Shown: in pieces, positions 36,207 through 48,423 of the stretch | Position numbering within the stretch: the first letter of the stretch is position 1 | How the letters are laid out: each line of letters starts with the position of its first letter | Assembly (NCBI GenBank): GCA_963576785.1 | Contig: OY756141.1 | Location: forward strand, 1,922,001 to 1,986,000 | DNA length: 64,000 bases | Source: Chlorophyllum brunneum | Lineage: Eukaryota; Basidiomycota; Agaricomycetes; Agaricales; Agaricaceae | Direction of reading: 5' to 3' | Made by a program: the position numbers and the translations under genes | Notes under the pieces: generated by a model | What the model was told of the DNA's origin: nothing | What the model saw: the letters and a program-made list of their open reading frames with translations, nothing else | Databases searched by the model: none

Positions 36207-39027
36207 TTAAAGCTTAATAGCATTGTTGCGTGTAGGCTCTCCCAGAGCGTAAAGGGCATCGAGCTCAGCTCTGTAAAGCTTTGCGGCATCCCTGCGCTTG
36301 ATCTTCATGGTAGGTGTAAGGGTGTCATTCTCAACGGAGAAGGGAGTAAGAGACAAATGGATTCGCTTAATCATCTCAAATCTACGAACATTTCAAGTCA
36401 GTCAACTTAACCCTGCGAGGACATATAATACAATCACCCTTTCAGGCCGAATCTTTGACCAACTTTGGTGAGTTCATTCAGGAGATGAGCATTCACCCGA
36501 GTGTCCTTGATAGCCTCCTCTAAACCTGTTTGATCCTCTGATGTAATCTTCCTTCCAAGGATTTGCGATGCAATACCGGCGAGTAGTATGGGATCAGGAA
36601 CAACAACAGCAAGGAGGAACGACTGGAGCGAATCGCCATGGACATAGATCTGTGCAATGAGAGGATTGGAGCTAAACAAATTCTCAATCTTCTCAAGAGC
36701 GACATATTCTCCTTGGGCAAGTTTCATGATGTTCTTGACGCGGTCGACGATCTTGACGCGACCAACCGAGTCAATTTCGGCGACATCGCCAGTGTGAAAC
36801 CAACCTTCTTCGTCGAGGGCTTCCTTTGTGTTCTTCGGATCTAAATGAGAAGGGAGTTCAGATGGCGTAATGTTCATGAGCGTCCCCCTAACTTGCCTTT
36901 GTAGTACTCGGTGAAAAGGTTGAGGCCACGGATACACAGTTCACCACGAGGGTTGGGTTTATCCTCGGATGTGTAACCCATCCCGGGTACATCCACCAAC
37001 TTGATCTCGTTAGCGGGCTGAGGGGGGCCAACGGTGCCACTAGAAGTGGTATCACCTGGCCAGGATTTTGTGCATGCGGCCGCAGTTTCAGTCAGACCAT
37101 AACTACACAAGGAAGTCGTCAGTCAATCCGAGATTTCCCGCGACATAAAACACTGTACCCTATAAAGAAAACCTCATTATTCAAGGAGTGCTCCATCTTG
37201 TTATCACGTACCTTCGTCAACCTCACACGCAAAAGCAATTTTGAGGAAGTCCATAACTTCTGAGCTGATGGGTGCCGATCCACTTGTGACGAGCTGAATT
37301 TGACCACCTAGAACATTTTGGATCTGGCCAAGTTATGATCGGGACACCAGCGGGAATAAACGAACAGTGCCCACCTTGCGGAAAACAATCCTGTCCCAAA
37401 GGGGATGAGTAATTTCGCCAGTCGTACGAAGCTTTTCGAGTTTGGTATCAACTGCCTTTTTGAATATTTTCCCCTTGAGGCCAGGTACGTTACCGCCAGT
37501 CATAGCTGCTTGGTATACACGGTTGAGGACGCGAGGAACGGAAGGGAAAAAGTTCGGTTTCAGAATTTGCGCATCCTCGAGGAGGCGGAGAGGATCCCCA
37601 GTGAAGTACCCGATCCGACCTCCAACAGCAGTTGTACAGAGCTCACAGATCCGCTTCGAATCAATAAGTAAGTCTCGACCTCCTTTGGAAGTAAGGTAAA
37701 TGAGTACCTCGTAGATATGAGCCAGAGGCAGATATGACATAAGAATGCCATCATCGGGTAATGACAAGCCGTATAAGTTGGAAGTAACGGCCGCAGCAAG
37801 CGTTTTGTGTCTCAAAACAGCACCTAACCCATATTAGCCTTGTGTTGAAGGGTCCTCACTGAGTGTTTACCCTTTGGATTACTGGTAGTTCCCTGCAGGT
37901 GGTATGAGATGACGGTAGACCTCGGAGAGCAGGAATAGGTACTAACAGAGGTGTAGCATATAGATGCGACAGTGTCTGGTGTAGGTTTGATAGGTTCAAT
38001 GAGATTGGCCTTGCCATAGGCTTCGACTAAACTAAAATTAGTTACCCACACTGACTCTTGCTCGAAAGATTAACGCACGCTCATGCCATTCTTGTACCTT
38101 GATGCCCACGGATTGACCCCATTCTGCAAAGAGTCTGGCTGATTGTAAAGGAATATCATCGATGATAACAACCAATTTGAGGCAAGGGAATTTGGGCGCA
38201 AACTTGAGAAGAGTGGGAATATGATCAGAGGTTGAGAATACTACTGTAGTGTGTCCGTGGTTGATACTGAAAACCGTATATGAGGGTTCATCATCCGAAA
38301 AGTAAGGGAACGTCATTACATGTATTCTGGAAGGATAGGGGTCAGTCAAATTCCCTACGTTTTCGAAACTCCAAAGCGGGGATCTTACCAACAGCATCCT
38401 TGCCTAAAGTGTCATACAAGCTGACGGAAACCTTGTTGTAAGTTTGCATGGCAATATCGAGGATTTGCCACTCTTATGTCCATCAGATGGTCGTCGATAT
38501 GCTCGGTTCCAAGGACACACCTGGACGATTCGCTGACCAGATACCAACAGTTTCATACTCCCCACCTCCGACTTCGCCCTTCTGGAAGAAACTCTGCAGG
38601 GCACTACCGATATATCTCCTCTTGTTGTCGACCTCGCCCCAGGTGAGCCATTCATAATGGTCCGCAAACTTGAGGGGGCTAGTCGAGACGACGGGGCGTT
38701 GGCCTAGAAACTGGCGATCCCGGCCAACCTTCAAGCCGTCCTCGAAAACCTGATCCAGCGTCAGGAGACTGTTTGGAGTATTCTCATCAAGGAGGCCCCA
38801 GATGCCTGGACAGAAATGTGAGCGTGCTACGCAAGGAAAGGTATTTGTACCACGTACCATTGCGATAGTGAGCTGGAGCCAAAAGTACGAATGAGTGTGC
38901 CCAGGAATAACTGTGTTGGCGACTGACCTGTTTGTCCAGGACGCTTGGTGCCTGGGACAGGAACAGACTGCTTGTCGAAAGGGACAACGTCGGGCCAGTT
39001 GACAATTTTCTCCGTGTTGAGAGGCAT
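36207..39027 (-). CDS. Long-chain fatty-acid-CoA ligase (ACSL/FAA type)
   Basis: Activates long-chain fatty acids to acyl-CoA with ATP. Start 39027 ([18 protein letters not shown]). An N-terminal block has [18 protein letters not shown] and [12 protein letters not shown]. The AMP-binding P-loop appears as YTS spliced to GTTSNPKG (junction about 37940-37897). It is followed by [15 protein letters not shown] sequence, and SYGLTETAA lies near 37090. The [12 protein letters not shown] and [19 protein letters not shown] motifs typical of eukaryotic long-chain synthetases lie near 36820-36690. The last exon reads [15 protein letters not shown] and the stop is at 36207-36209. About ten exons, around 690 residues, full length for the family. 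Membrane location (ER, peroxisome or lipid droplet) cannot be told from sequence. Confidence 0.93.
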
Positions 39028-39499
39028 GATGGTAGAAGGTTAGAGGACAGCAAGATGTATCGTGTTCGAGCAGAGAGCCGGCCTGGTCATCCGGCGGGAC
39101 CATGTGAAATTCAGAACCTCGGCAAACACAGGCGTCCCTACATCCGCACGGAACAGGAACCACCCACACCTGCTACCACCCGCCTAGCCATGAGATCTCG
39201 CTGCAGACCCATAGGCCTATGCCAGCATCGCTGCGGGGCTGCTGCTCATCCAAATCTCTGGGCCGTCTTCATTCTTTTCGAACAAAGCTAAAACACTCTG
39301 CCGTCTGCGACGTTCCTATCAAAGTCACCCCATTATTGATAGGTGCGCTATTACTAATTCCATACTTCAGGCCTCAGGTCGGATGCAAATGGTGGCCGTC
39401 TTGAATTCAACGGCTAAATCATTAGCGAATTACAAGGCCAATACAATAAACAGTCAGAGATAAAACGAAGTGTTCTATAGAAATATCGTAATCCAATCA
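39028..39499. promoter_or_regulatory. Upstream region of acyl-CoA synthetase
   Basis: These 472 bp between the acyl-CoA synthetase start and the penta-EF-hand stop hold the promoter of the former and the 3' end of the latter. Small ORFs on both strands have no family features. No specific site was recognised. Confidence 0.45.
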
Positions 39500-40529
39500 T
39501 CAAGGCGCGCTCAAAATAATCTGCAAAAGCTATCAAGCAAGTGTCACTAGAAGGAATCAGTGTCCTCACCGTCATAAATTGCTCGTAATTCAGTTGAACC
39601 CAACCATCACGGTCGGTATCGTGGCTGTGGGACATCATGAGCTAGCGCATTAACATACGCCGGTCTAGTCATTACAGACCGTTGAAAGGCTTCAGTGAGT
39701 GTCTTGATAACGACACAGGCCCTCACGAAACGATCAAAGGTAATGCCGGGTGGAGGACCGTAGCCGCCTGTCGGCGCCGAGGCTATGATAATCTTAGTTT
39801 AGCAACTAGCCATTGTACCTAAGAACCGGCGACTTGCCGTATTTCTGTTCGATCAAGGTCAAGAGGGGAGGAGACAACTTGTAACCGAAGCTGTGCAATG
39901 CCTCCGCTAGTTCGCGTCCCTCGATGGAACCAGAGCGATCTCGGTCAAAATGACGAAAGACATTTTGCCAATCCGAGATGTACTTCCAAAGGCCCGCAAA
40001 TTCTGCAAAGAGGTAAGATCCAACATATTAAACGTCAGGGCATCCAACAAACCTGCAAAATTGATGGTGCCACTCCTGTCAGTGTCCTGTAGGAAGATTT
40101 GAGACCGAACCACCACCAACTCCCGGATGACATACAAAGATAGACATGAGCATCTTCACGGTATCAAGATCAAATCCTGGGGAGAGAAAATAAGATTCAC
40201 GGGTGAAAGAGGCGAATAACAAATTAACTTGTCCAGTTTCCTGAAGAAAGATTGGATGAATGGATATAAACATCGGTCCCTTGTATAACCATGGACACAC
40301 CGTTTAACAGAGCCGATTGGAGTTCCTGGACGGTAATGGCGCCAGATCTGTCTGCGTCTACGGCGGTAAACCATTGCCAGAGTTGCGGGTCCGCTCCAGC
40401 AGGTGGTTGAGGAGGGCCCTGCCATGTAGGCGGTCTCTGTGCGTTGTAAGCGTTCCCCTGCGGCGGCGACGGATAATCGCGCCGATAGCCAGCATAGTTC
40501 GAGCCATGTGAATAGTTTTTCCCGTACAT
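39500..40529 (-). CDS. Penta-EF-hand calcium-binding protein (ALG-2/peflin/Pef1 family)
   Basis: Calcium sensor related to human ALG-2 and yeast Pef1, which act in membrane traffic and polarity. The N-terminus (start 40529) is Tyr/Gly/Pro/Gln-rich: MYGKNYSHGSNYAGYRRDYP and PPQPPAGADP. EF1 is VDADRSGAITVQELQSAL. EF2 has DTDRSGTINF after an intron, EF3 FDRDRSGSIEGRELAEAL and EF4 HDTDRDGWVQLNYEQF. The protein ends in IILSAP, matching the family end, but only after an intron joins FMT to IILSAP (stop 39500-39502). Calcium-ligand positions in EF1-EF4 look intact. About 220 residues in at least seven exons. Confidence 0.92.
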
Positions 40530-43500
40530 GTGAGAGGAGGTTGAGGGAGGGAAGATTAAAGGCGCGGCAACCCAGGGCGGACACTATCAGCCGGGCGGAG
40601 CGGTGGTGGCTGTGGCTGTGGGTCTATTCTGGAGCCCGGATGGAGCCTGACTTGTAAGATAGGCTACTGCAGAACCCTGCGGAGGTGCGAAGTCGAGGTA
40701 TTGACAGAGAAATGGGTATCGGCTACTACTCGTGTTTCCCTACCTGTTTATCTCCAACGTCTGGCCGAACCGTAGTGATGCAATCAATGGGCGGCAGCCA
40801 TCATTGTCCAGCGCCCAAGGATGATGATGATCACGACAGCTACGTAGAAGGCCGCAGTCGCCCATGCCGGGCCACCAATGCGTCGGGATAGGCAACCCCC
40901 ATCGAAGCGGCCTCCCTGCTACCGCTGAATGTTGCCGTCGGCAGCGTCCCCGTACTGCTGATGACATCACCTTCATCTATTTTCTTTCCGGGGGCGGACC
41001 ACCACCAATCTGGGTGGGAAGCAAGCATCAGAAGGCCCACATGCGAATGACATGTCTTCTTTTCGACCAAATCGTGGGTGAACGACATTTATATGTGCGA
41101 CATTTTATCAAAGTTCCAATCGTCGATGTCAACTGTCGATCGCGTCATGTTGATCCTGTAGTGGCGTGTCTATCGTGCCAGCCCGAGATCCCGCAGATTT
41201 ATTTTCTGTAATCAGGGCACTTCGGAGTTCATGGGAAATTCGATGGGAAATTCGGTTTGATACATATCTAACCTTATTAGGGAACTACACATATCATTTG
41301 CACACTGCCGTGCTTAATGTCGTGGTATTTCCGATATACGCTCCTCCCCGGTTGGATTTTTCGGGAGGATGCAGGATGAAATTCAGGTCATAGGCTCCAA
41401 ATCTCAATCTCAACGGGCCAGAAACCAATTGCAAGCTCCCCCATAGCACCTCGGGATATAGTGCTCTGACATAGGATAGTCCATATCCTAGAAACTTGTT
41501 ACGCTTGGGGATGTAAACAGTCATCGGGTTACCTGGGATGTTGTATACAGTCATGGCCGTCACGTCTCACAACTAGAATGCCCGTGGCGGTTAACAATAT
41601 TAATGAATGTTGAGTTCGCTATCATCGTTGTCTCAAACAGCACAAGATGCCAGTATGCTCTGTATAAACAGACTTTGTGTGCCGTACAGCCGAATAGATT
41701 GGCATTGGCGGGGTAAACGGTAAATTCATAGATACGGGCAACAGTCCCGACAGTGCTTTTCGCTAGGTCTATAAGGCGGTTGATGTATCCAGAAGATGCT
41801 GCTGAGACAATTAACGTACAACACGTCGTGCTATCGCCAGCTCCAGTACTAATGGCGCTACAACCTCTCCACCAGGATCTCGTGCTTGCAGGAGCGTCCG
41901 AACGAGAAGAAAGATTAGTGGCAAATGCCCAGCGAGACAGTAATTCATTGGTCTGGATTTTGTGAGGCGGGAAGCGAGTACCCCTAAAAGCTCGGCCTGC
42001 CTGCACACCGGTGGTGGCCTGGAAATTACTGTAGGAAATGCTTCCTGCAATACGGAATATCGTACAGTTGCATTAGTATCGTGCGATGTAACCTGCAGAT
42101 GTATACCTCAGGAGGTGGTGATGCATCCTGACTACCAATGACTCAAGACCTAAGTCTACTGCGTGATGGTGATTGCACTAAGAATGGCTAGCTCGTGTGT
42201 TGCCTCTCTTCTTTGGAGAACGTAACTTAGAAAACGCATGGGGGGAAAAAGATATTTCCATGGTAGAGCCTTATTCAAATGAGAAGGTCCGCAGGATTGA
42301 ACCCAGCGGTAATGGAGCCAGGAAATACGAGCCGGGAGCATGGGGTGGTAATCCAGATATGAAATCGCTAGGGAAGAACCCCTAACCGTCGTCCGACAGG
42401 TGAGCTAACGCAGAATGGCCAACCGTACCATGCTGCTATCGCGTTGGGGGTGGGGCGAGACCGATATGCACACTCACCGTGCACGGGGTGAGGTGAACGG
42501 GGGGTGACAGGATAGGCGCAAAGATGAAACCCCGGATAGAACGCGCGACCGCCTTTGAATCCCTGATTCGGCCAGTCCTATCATCGAATAACTGTGTGAA
42601 GCATTGCATCGGCTCGCACGGCAGCTCTTTGAGTCCAATGAGAGTTCACGAAGTACAATATTGAATTAGCCCAATCGGCAAACAGAGACAAGCGGGAACT
42701 GAGGAATCCCAAGAATCAGAAAGAGCCAAGAAACTCCGTATTTCAGGGTGTTTGATTACACCCAAGAGATGTACCCAGGAGCCAACCACGAGCTCTGTTA
42801 TGATTGGTACTCAGTGTCCGGATTTGAATACGGATCCAGATCTTGTACCCCGAGCGGAACCCCAGAGCCAATAATGGTCCTTCCTGGATTTACAAGAACC
42901 CTAGGACGAGACACTTACACCCCATCACCGTCATACAGCTGACGGGGATATCTTGAAAAGGACTATCTTCTCACTGGAACGATACCCAAATAACAATATC
43001 GCGGCCCATGGGAGCTGAGAAGCTATGCGCATGCCCTTGTTTTGGCTAGGTCAAGGTTTCCGATGCATTTGAAAGATGTCCAGAAGATGGGGATGCTATC
43101 GCATCCTCTTTTGACACGCCGCCAAAGAGAGAAGGCTTTTTAATGTCTCGGGGTTCGTTCGGTAGCCGAGCTTGCATTGGGCTATTGCGCTCTGCATGAG
43201 AGATGTACGAAGACGAGCTGACCCCAAATCTGAATCCGTTTAACAGGAAGTCTGCAGACGCGCCGTGATCACTCTGGCACGAGTCCATCTACCGTGCAGG
43301 CCGGGGAATGGGTGTACGAGGTTGAGAAAGACGCCAACTATAATTTGATTGTATCTCAACAAGCGAGGTAGAACCAGGGCTGATGGAGAATTGCATGTGG
43401 CGTCTGGCATTGGACCTTGTCCTTGATCCTCTGCCTGAAGAATTGTTCGAGGACCTTGAAGTAAAATTAACGGGTGCTCTGAAAGTACGTCCACGAGATG

Positions 43501-43965
43501 ACCTGCCCTATATCCAGATTTGGTGTCAGCTACTCGCAAAATACAGCCGTTGAGAGCTCTGATGGATTGGTAAAGAAAGGCTCACATTCCACCGTTATCC
43601 ATCGAGGCTAGAAGTAGAACCCGCTCCTGTCGAGTTTCTGAACTCCCGCAGCTCCGAATTGACTGGCGAAATAAAATAAAATGGATGTGTCACCTGGTGT
43701 CCGAGCGAATCGTACAACCAGGGCGGGAAGGCCGACGCGTCAGAGGAGTTAGTGGGGCTGACCCTAATCCGCCGACTGATTCCGGAGATCCGTGTCACGT
43801 GTCCGTAGATGAGGACCAGTGTTGCAGTCTCCCTATGTTTCCATCGGCACCCTCACAGGCTGCGCCGACGCATCTAACTAAACAACATTTCACGTTTGGT
43901 GGGTCTCTCGCATCAAATCTATATTGCTTATCGGCCGCCCCAACCGTGAAGGCGATTTCGAAGAT
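40530..43965. other. Gene-poor stretch (3.4 kb)
   Basis: Many ORFs of 60-150 codons exist on both strands, but I could not join any into a recognisable protein. The longest, minus 41560-42006, has no family features. A perfect tandem repeat of the 12-mer ATGGGAAATTCG lies at 41231-41254. No transposase, integrase or reverse-transcriptase motif and no tRNA were seen. It includes the promoters of the penta-EF-hand gene on the left and the HAD gene on the right. Confidence 0.5.
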
Positions 43966-45235
43966 ATGTCCATGCAAGTCAAAGCCGTCATTTTTGACGT
44001 ACGTTGATGGGTTCGGTGGTAGCCTCGTGTGTACTACGAGCTGACGCTTGGTTTAAGATTGGGGGTGTCGTACTTCGGAGCCCTTTCATTGGTATAGCTG
44101 CGTACGAGGAGAAGTATGGCTTGCCTACAAACTACCTAAATTGCTCGATGTCAATGCCATACATTTATCGGACAAGTGAATTTGCCCCTGATGCTTTGTA
44201 TTGACAGAGTCGGGCGTGGTTCTCAAGGTGCATGGCAGAGGTTTGAGCGAGGGGAGCTTCCTTTCGCCAACTTCTACGAGGCCTTTGGCCGTGACTTATC
44301 CGACACAGATAGTGGGAACGGATGGTGGGTCGTCTTGCATTCGACGTACGCGTCCGTTATTGACGGTCAACTGTTCAGGTACAGGGTATATTGTACCAAG
44401 AAAGGGCTTTGTAGGGAACGGCACCTGTTTGCCTTGATGTCGGAGCTGACAAGATTATTTGTCAGCTTGCCCTCCTCTTCCCGAACACCTCACTGTGGAT
44501 GGCCGGGAGGTCAGTTCGATACTGTATGGTATAAAGGAAATGTGCATTGACACGCCCCAAGCTATTTGGAGCCATGATGCGGGAAGCGCAAACCTACGAT
44601 CCACATATTCGGGGAGCGATTCTTCAAATTCGGAGTGTGTAGTGCTTTCTTAATCAAGGCGCGAACTGAAACATATTCAGAAGCTCGCAGATGGAAGGTG
44701 ATTGCATTGACAAATAACTTCCGAAAAGCTGAGGTCCCGCAAACAGAGCGTGAGTTTTTGGGATGGGCAGGGGGGGCAACTCCAAGCCATCTTCTAGCGC
44801 TCTTTGATGACTTCTGTGATAGTAGCACGCTCGGGATGCGGTAAGATATAAATTAACCTACTACATGGATGACGATAGTGATGCTTGAAGTAGGAAGCCA
44901 GAACCTGAGTTCTATCTCACGGCATGTTACAGGAATAATCTGAAACCCCATGAAGCCATCTTCCTCGACGACATTGGAATGTAAGTCACGCTCGAGCAGA
45001 TTTTCGATGTGTCTGAGGCTTCATCTCAATCAGAAACCTGAAAGCAGCGAAGGAGCTAGGCATGGATACCATCCGTCAGTCGTGAAACACATGCACCTGA
45101 CTCCATATTGACTTCCACTTCATCTATTCATCAGACGTACCCATCGGGGGAACACTAGATGCAGTGAAGAAGCTCGAGGCCAAACTTGGAATAGATCTCA
45201 CAGCTGAGGCCGTTGATGAACGGCCAAGGCTATGA
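43966..45235 (+). CDS. HAD-superfamily hydrolase (epoxide-hydrolase N-domain-like)
   Basis: Haloacid-dehalogenase-fold hydrolase. The ATG at 43966 (or 43972) begins QVKAVIFD, joined to IGGVVLRSPFIGIAAYE by a 61-nt intron. The cap region has GRGSQGAWQRFERGELPFANFYEAFG and, later, PPLPEHLTVDGRE. Catalytic motif I is FDIGG: the nucleophile Asp is present but the usual second Asp is Gly. Motif II is VIALTNN, motif III Lys is in RKPEPEFY, and motif IV is FLDDIG (about 44965). The C-terminus runs LKAAKELGMDTI, PIGGTLDAVKKLEAKLG, stop 45233-45235. Nine short exons and about 245 residues resemble sEH-N/YihX-like proteins. The substrate is unknown. Confidence 0.85.
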
Positions 45236-45404
45236 GAAGAGGTGAAGGCTCTGTCATTCTGATTGCGCAGGTAGAGATTGAAATCTTGGAGACTAAATTA
45301 TTGATTATGACACGTCGAAAGATTTCGAATCAGATTCCATTGTGGATATCTCTCTATTCCAGAGTATGCATTGGTAAATTGAGTCTATGTATGAGGGCTG
45401 GATA

Positions 45405-45794
45405 TCAGAAAGGCTTGTCCGAAGCAGGAGTCTTGTCCTCGTAGTAGTTGCCAAGCTAGCGAGCACGTGAGATGGAAGCTGGAGAAAGTGTTGAATAAGG
45501 TAACACTGACAAGTGGAACTTTTACAAGAACTTCGCGGCGAACAAGTGGGGTGACGGAGAGAAACTAATGAAAATAAATTTTCAGGACGGGTGGCACACA
45601 GAGGAGAATTTAAACATACCAACAGTGCACCGGCACCCACGCTAAAGCCCCAGATACCCATGCTGGAAACCCACCGTCGTGAAGCCTGGTAAATTAAATG
45701 GATTCAATGCTGCGTTATGGGTGAGCTTGAAAACTGGAGATACCGCAAGCGTGGCATTTAACGGTGTCTGAGTCTTGAAGGCGAGGTGGGCCAT
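45405..45794 (-). CDS. QCR10: Cytochrome bc1 complex subunit 10 (QCR10)
   Basis: Small single-helix subunit of respiratory complex III. The gene is hidden in four micro-exons: 45794-45744, 45685-45620, 45564-45511 and 45455-45405, with introns of 58, 55 and 55 nt. The product is 73 residues: MAHLAFKTQTPLNATLA, then SRRWVSSMGIWGFSVGAG, then LSVTPLVRREVLVKVPL, then LGNYYEDKTPASDKPF. The hydrophobic helix GIWGFSVGAGALLFL, the PLVRREVL segment and the YYEDKTPASDKPF end match the family as I know it (yeast Qcr10 is 77 residues). Exon 1 is the least certain part. Its intron could be retained in another frame that also reads open. Divergent from NOP16 across 204 bp. Confidence 0.82.
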
Positions 45795-45998
45795 AGTAAG
45801 GGAAGATGTAGGTACTGAGTGAGCAGCTCGCCATGTCCACGGAGGATAGCGGGAACATTGCCGGGTGATGCCGCTGTCACGTGCGTTCGTTTTTGGGCCG
45901 ATTGGATTGGATCAAATTTGGATCCCTTCAGGCTTCCATTCACAACGTACGGACATCTTTTTTTTTGACCATACCATCGCCACTGTCGCTTCTGAATC

Positions 45999-47178
45999 AT
46001 GCCCAATCCAAGGCAACGGCGCAAGGCTCGGTCGTCGTCTCATCGTCCGGTTTCCCTTTCTAAAAATGCAAAACGGAATCTCAAGAAAACACCCCGTAAG
46101 GTTGACTGTCCAAAGAGTAGGGCCATCGGCTTAATACCTCAACCATTATAAAGCTATACGAGGACCCAAGGCGTTACAGAATGCGTGGGATAGAGGGAAG
46201 ACGACAAAACAAAAGTGCGTATCCTGGGCCTTCATAAAAGAGCATATGTGCAGTGCATCAGACTGAACCTTATCCAATCTCACTAGCTACGCTGCTCTTG
46301 GTTTGGCCCACTCACTAAATCCATTGACGTCAGGAGGGTCGGAGTGTGAAGGCTCTCCCCACGGTGTCCTCTCGACAGACCAAGCTATGGAAGTAGTGAA
46401 ACCATCCTCGGGTCGAATTGTACGCGATGGGGCTGGGGAGGTCGTCAGGATACAGCTGAACGAGCGGAATGATGTCTCTGTTGATATGGACATGGAACAA
46501 CTCGAACCATCCATTGATGTTGAGCTGCTTTCTAAGTGGGCAACTGGAAAGGGTGCTCGTAGCCAGGGTGTATCACAGGGAACCGAGGGAACAATCACTA
46601 GAGGTGAGTATCTTTTACACTTTGGCTGTAGATTCGATAACCCCTTTGGATAATTGTTGACTGAGTTAAGTTTGGGGGGCGTGCCCGACTGAAGCTTGCT
46701 CATATACCACCAGTGGTTATTGATCATTTTGTCGCTATCCAGAAAGGAATTTTGGTTAGTCCTGCCCAGCTTGCTTTGGGTATGTGTAATACCCATCCGT
46801 CGAAAACCTAAAGCCAAGCCCCTCTCTACCTCGAACAAACAAAAAATCGCAATGTCGATTCGTCTCGGTCCCAAAATTCATTAACATACAATCATTTCAC
46901 TTCTGAAATTACTGCGGATGGAGGACTCCCATCTGACCATTTTAACAGTTCTCGAGTGCATGTCCACTCCCCAAACTGCTTCAAACACATTGTCTTTTGC
47001 GATATCAGGCATTGGTTCTCGACATCCATCCACTGGAGAAGTAGCATATCTCCAAAGGCTCGTGAATAAACATGGCGATGATGTAGAGAAGATGTCAAGG
47101 GATCGGAAGTTCAATCCGGAACAGAGAACTGTTGGTCAACTACGGAGCGCGCTGCGGAGAGCGGGTTTGGTAGTTTAG
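45999..47178 (+). CDS. NOP16: Ribosome biogenesis protein NOP16
   Basis: Nucleolar factor for 60S pre-ribosome assembly. Start 45999 opens with the typical basic MPNPRQRRKARSSSH and KNAKRNLKKTP. The second exon (from about 46151) reads GPKALQNAWDRGKTTKQNY, the Nop16 core where yeast has a similar WDKKLTLKQNY. Exon 3 gives AALGLAHSLNPL and a long acidic/Ser-rich insert, followed by IDVELLSKWA. The final exon has VAYLQRLVNKHGDDVEKMSRDRKFN and ends QLRSALRRAGLVV at 47178. These C-terminal motifs are diagnostic. About five exons. One internal junction between 46600 and 46960 (several small candidate exons) was not fully resolved. Confidence 0.9.
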
Positions 47179-48423
47179 GGTAGATACATACATTCTGTGC
47201 TAAATTTGCCGTCATTTGATTACCAACTTGGCTTATTCCGTCAGGGACGTCCCGGGACTTGTGGATTGTTTACTGCCACGGCGTCAACGAGAAGGAAGGA
47301 TGTTGCGAGTATTTTTTAAGCACCACGCGAAGTACCTGAACCGGTTGTAACTCAAAGGTTTACCGGACTCGGTGAGTGATGAACAGCGCAGTGCTTGGTG
47401 GTCCGCTGTATTAACCGGTGCGGAGTTGAATGACAAATCACAACCTTACCCAATCAGGTAAAGATCGTCGGTACTATGAGCGAGTTGGCTGTTCATGGAG
47501 GGCCTTCCATGACAGACAATGTCTGCTGCCTTCTACAAATCCACCAGCGCATATCCTATAGCATCGGCACATAGAGTTGCGCAGGCTAAGAGATTAAGTT
47601 TGAGATAAAACTTGTGCCATCGACTTGGGTGTTATTTTCCAAAGGGGATCAGACGCTCGACAAGAAGGGGTGATGGAATGGAATTTTCATTCAGGTCTCA
47701 GGCAATTTTCATTCCTCCCAATTATCTCAAGTCACGAGGAAAATGCTATGCCCGAATGGTGATACCAATTGACGTTAACAAATCTGTGTCCAAATGCGCT
47801 AGACTCTGCACCTAAGTTCGTTACGTCTGGGTCCTGACGAAAAAGCGCGACATGTTTTAATACACCCAGAGGATTGAGCTCAAGGTGGTGCAGGGGTGGA
47901 CACTGGGGAGTCCCCAAAACCGGACTGACGGGCGGGATTCCACTGCGGGTTGGCGAGCTGGGGACCCTTACAACAACCCTAGAGCGCCTTGTTCTGTCAG
48001 ATTTGGCCAGATTCCAAGGATTCAGTCTCGGAGTGTGATGGGTGGCATTGCTGATGGGCCAATGGCGGGTCAGATCGGGATCAGGATCTTGTTCGATCAA
48101 GAAGAACATCGGATTGTGACCGGCTACTATATTATTTAGTAATATACAATCCTCGAAGAACACCAAACACCACCCTCAAGCGCACACAAATAATGAATTA
48201 CCCTGATAATGCTTTGAACATGAGAGATCTCTGTAACTTCAGATCCGCTCCAGTCGTGCCACCCTCCTGCCAGCATTCGCCAAGTCGGTGACACTTTGCT
48301 TCGATATCTAACCTTTTTGTCATTCCGCTGAATCCTTCCTGAGCCCCGAGCTTGTTATAAAAACAAACAACTTCCAACTTATCTATTTCCACTTTCCCTC
48401 ACACTGTCTCCTAACCTTCACCC
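47179..48423. promoter_or_regulatory. Upstream region of the Zn2Cys6 regulator
   Basis: This 1.25 kb holds no gene I can support. The minus-strand ORF at 47732-48166 (144 codons) has no recognisable family. The last 150 bp before the regulator's ATG are pyrimidine-rich, as in many fungal leaders. Long upstream regions are common for regulator genes. Confidence 0.45.

Noticed and set aside
41560..42006. Minus-strand ORF of 148 codons
   Set aside because: No recognisable family, and overlapping frames are equally open.
47732..48166. Minus-strand ORF of 144 codons
   Set aside because: No domain; lies in the regulator's upstream region.
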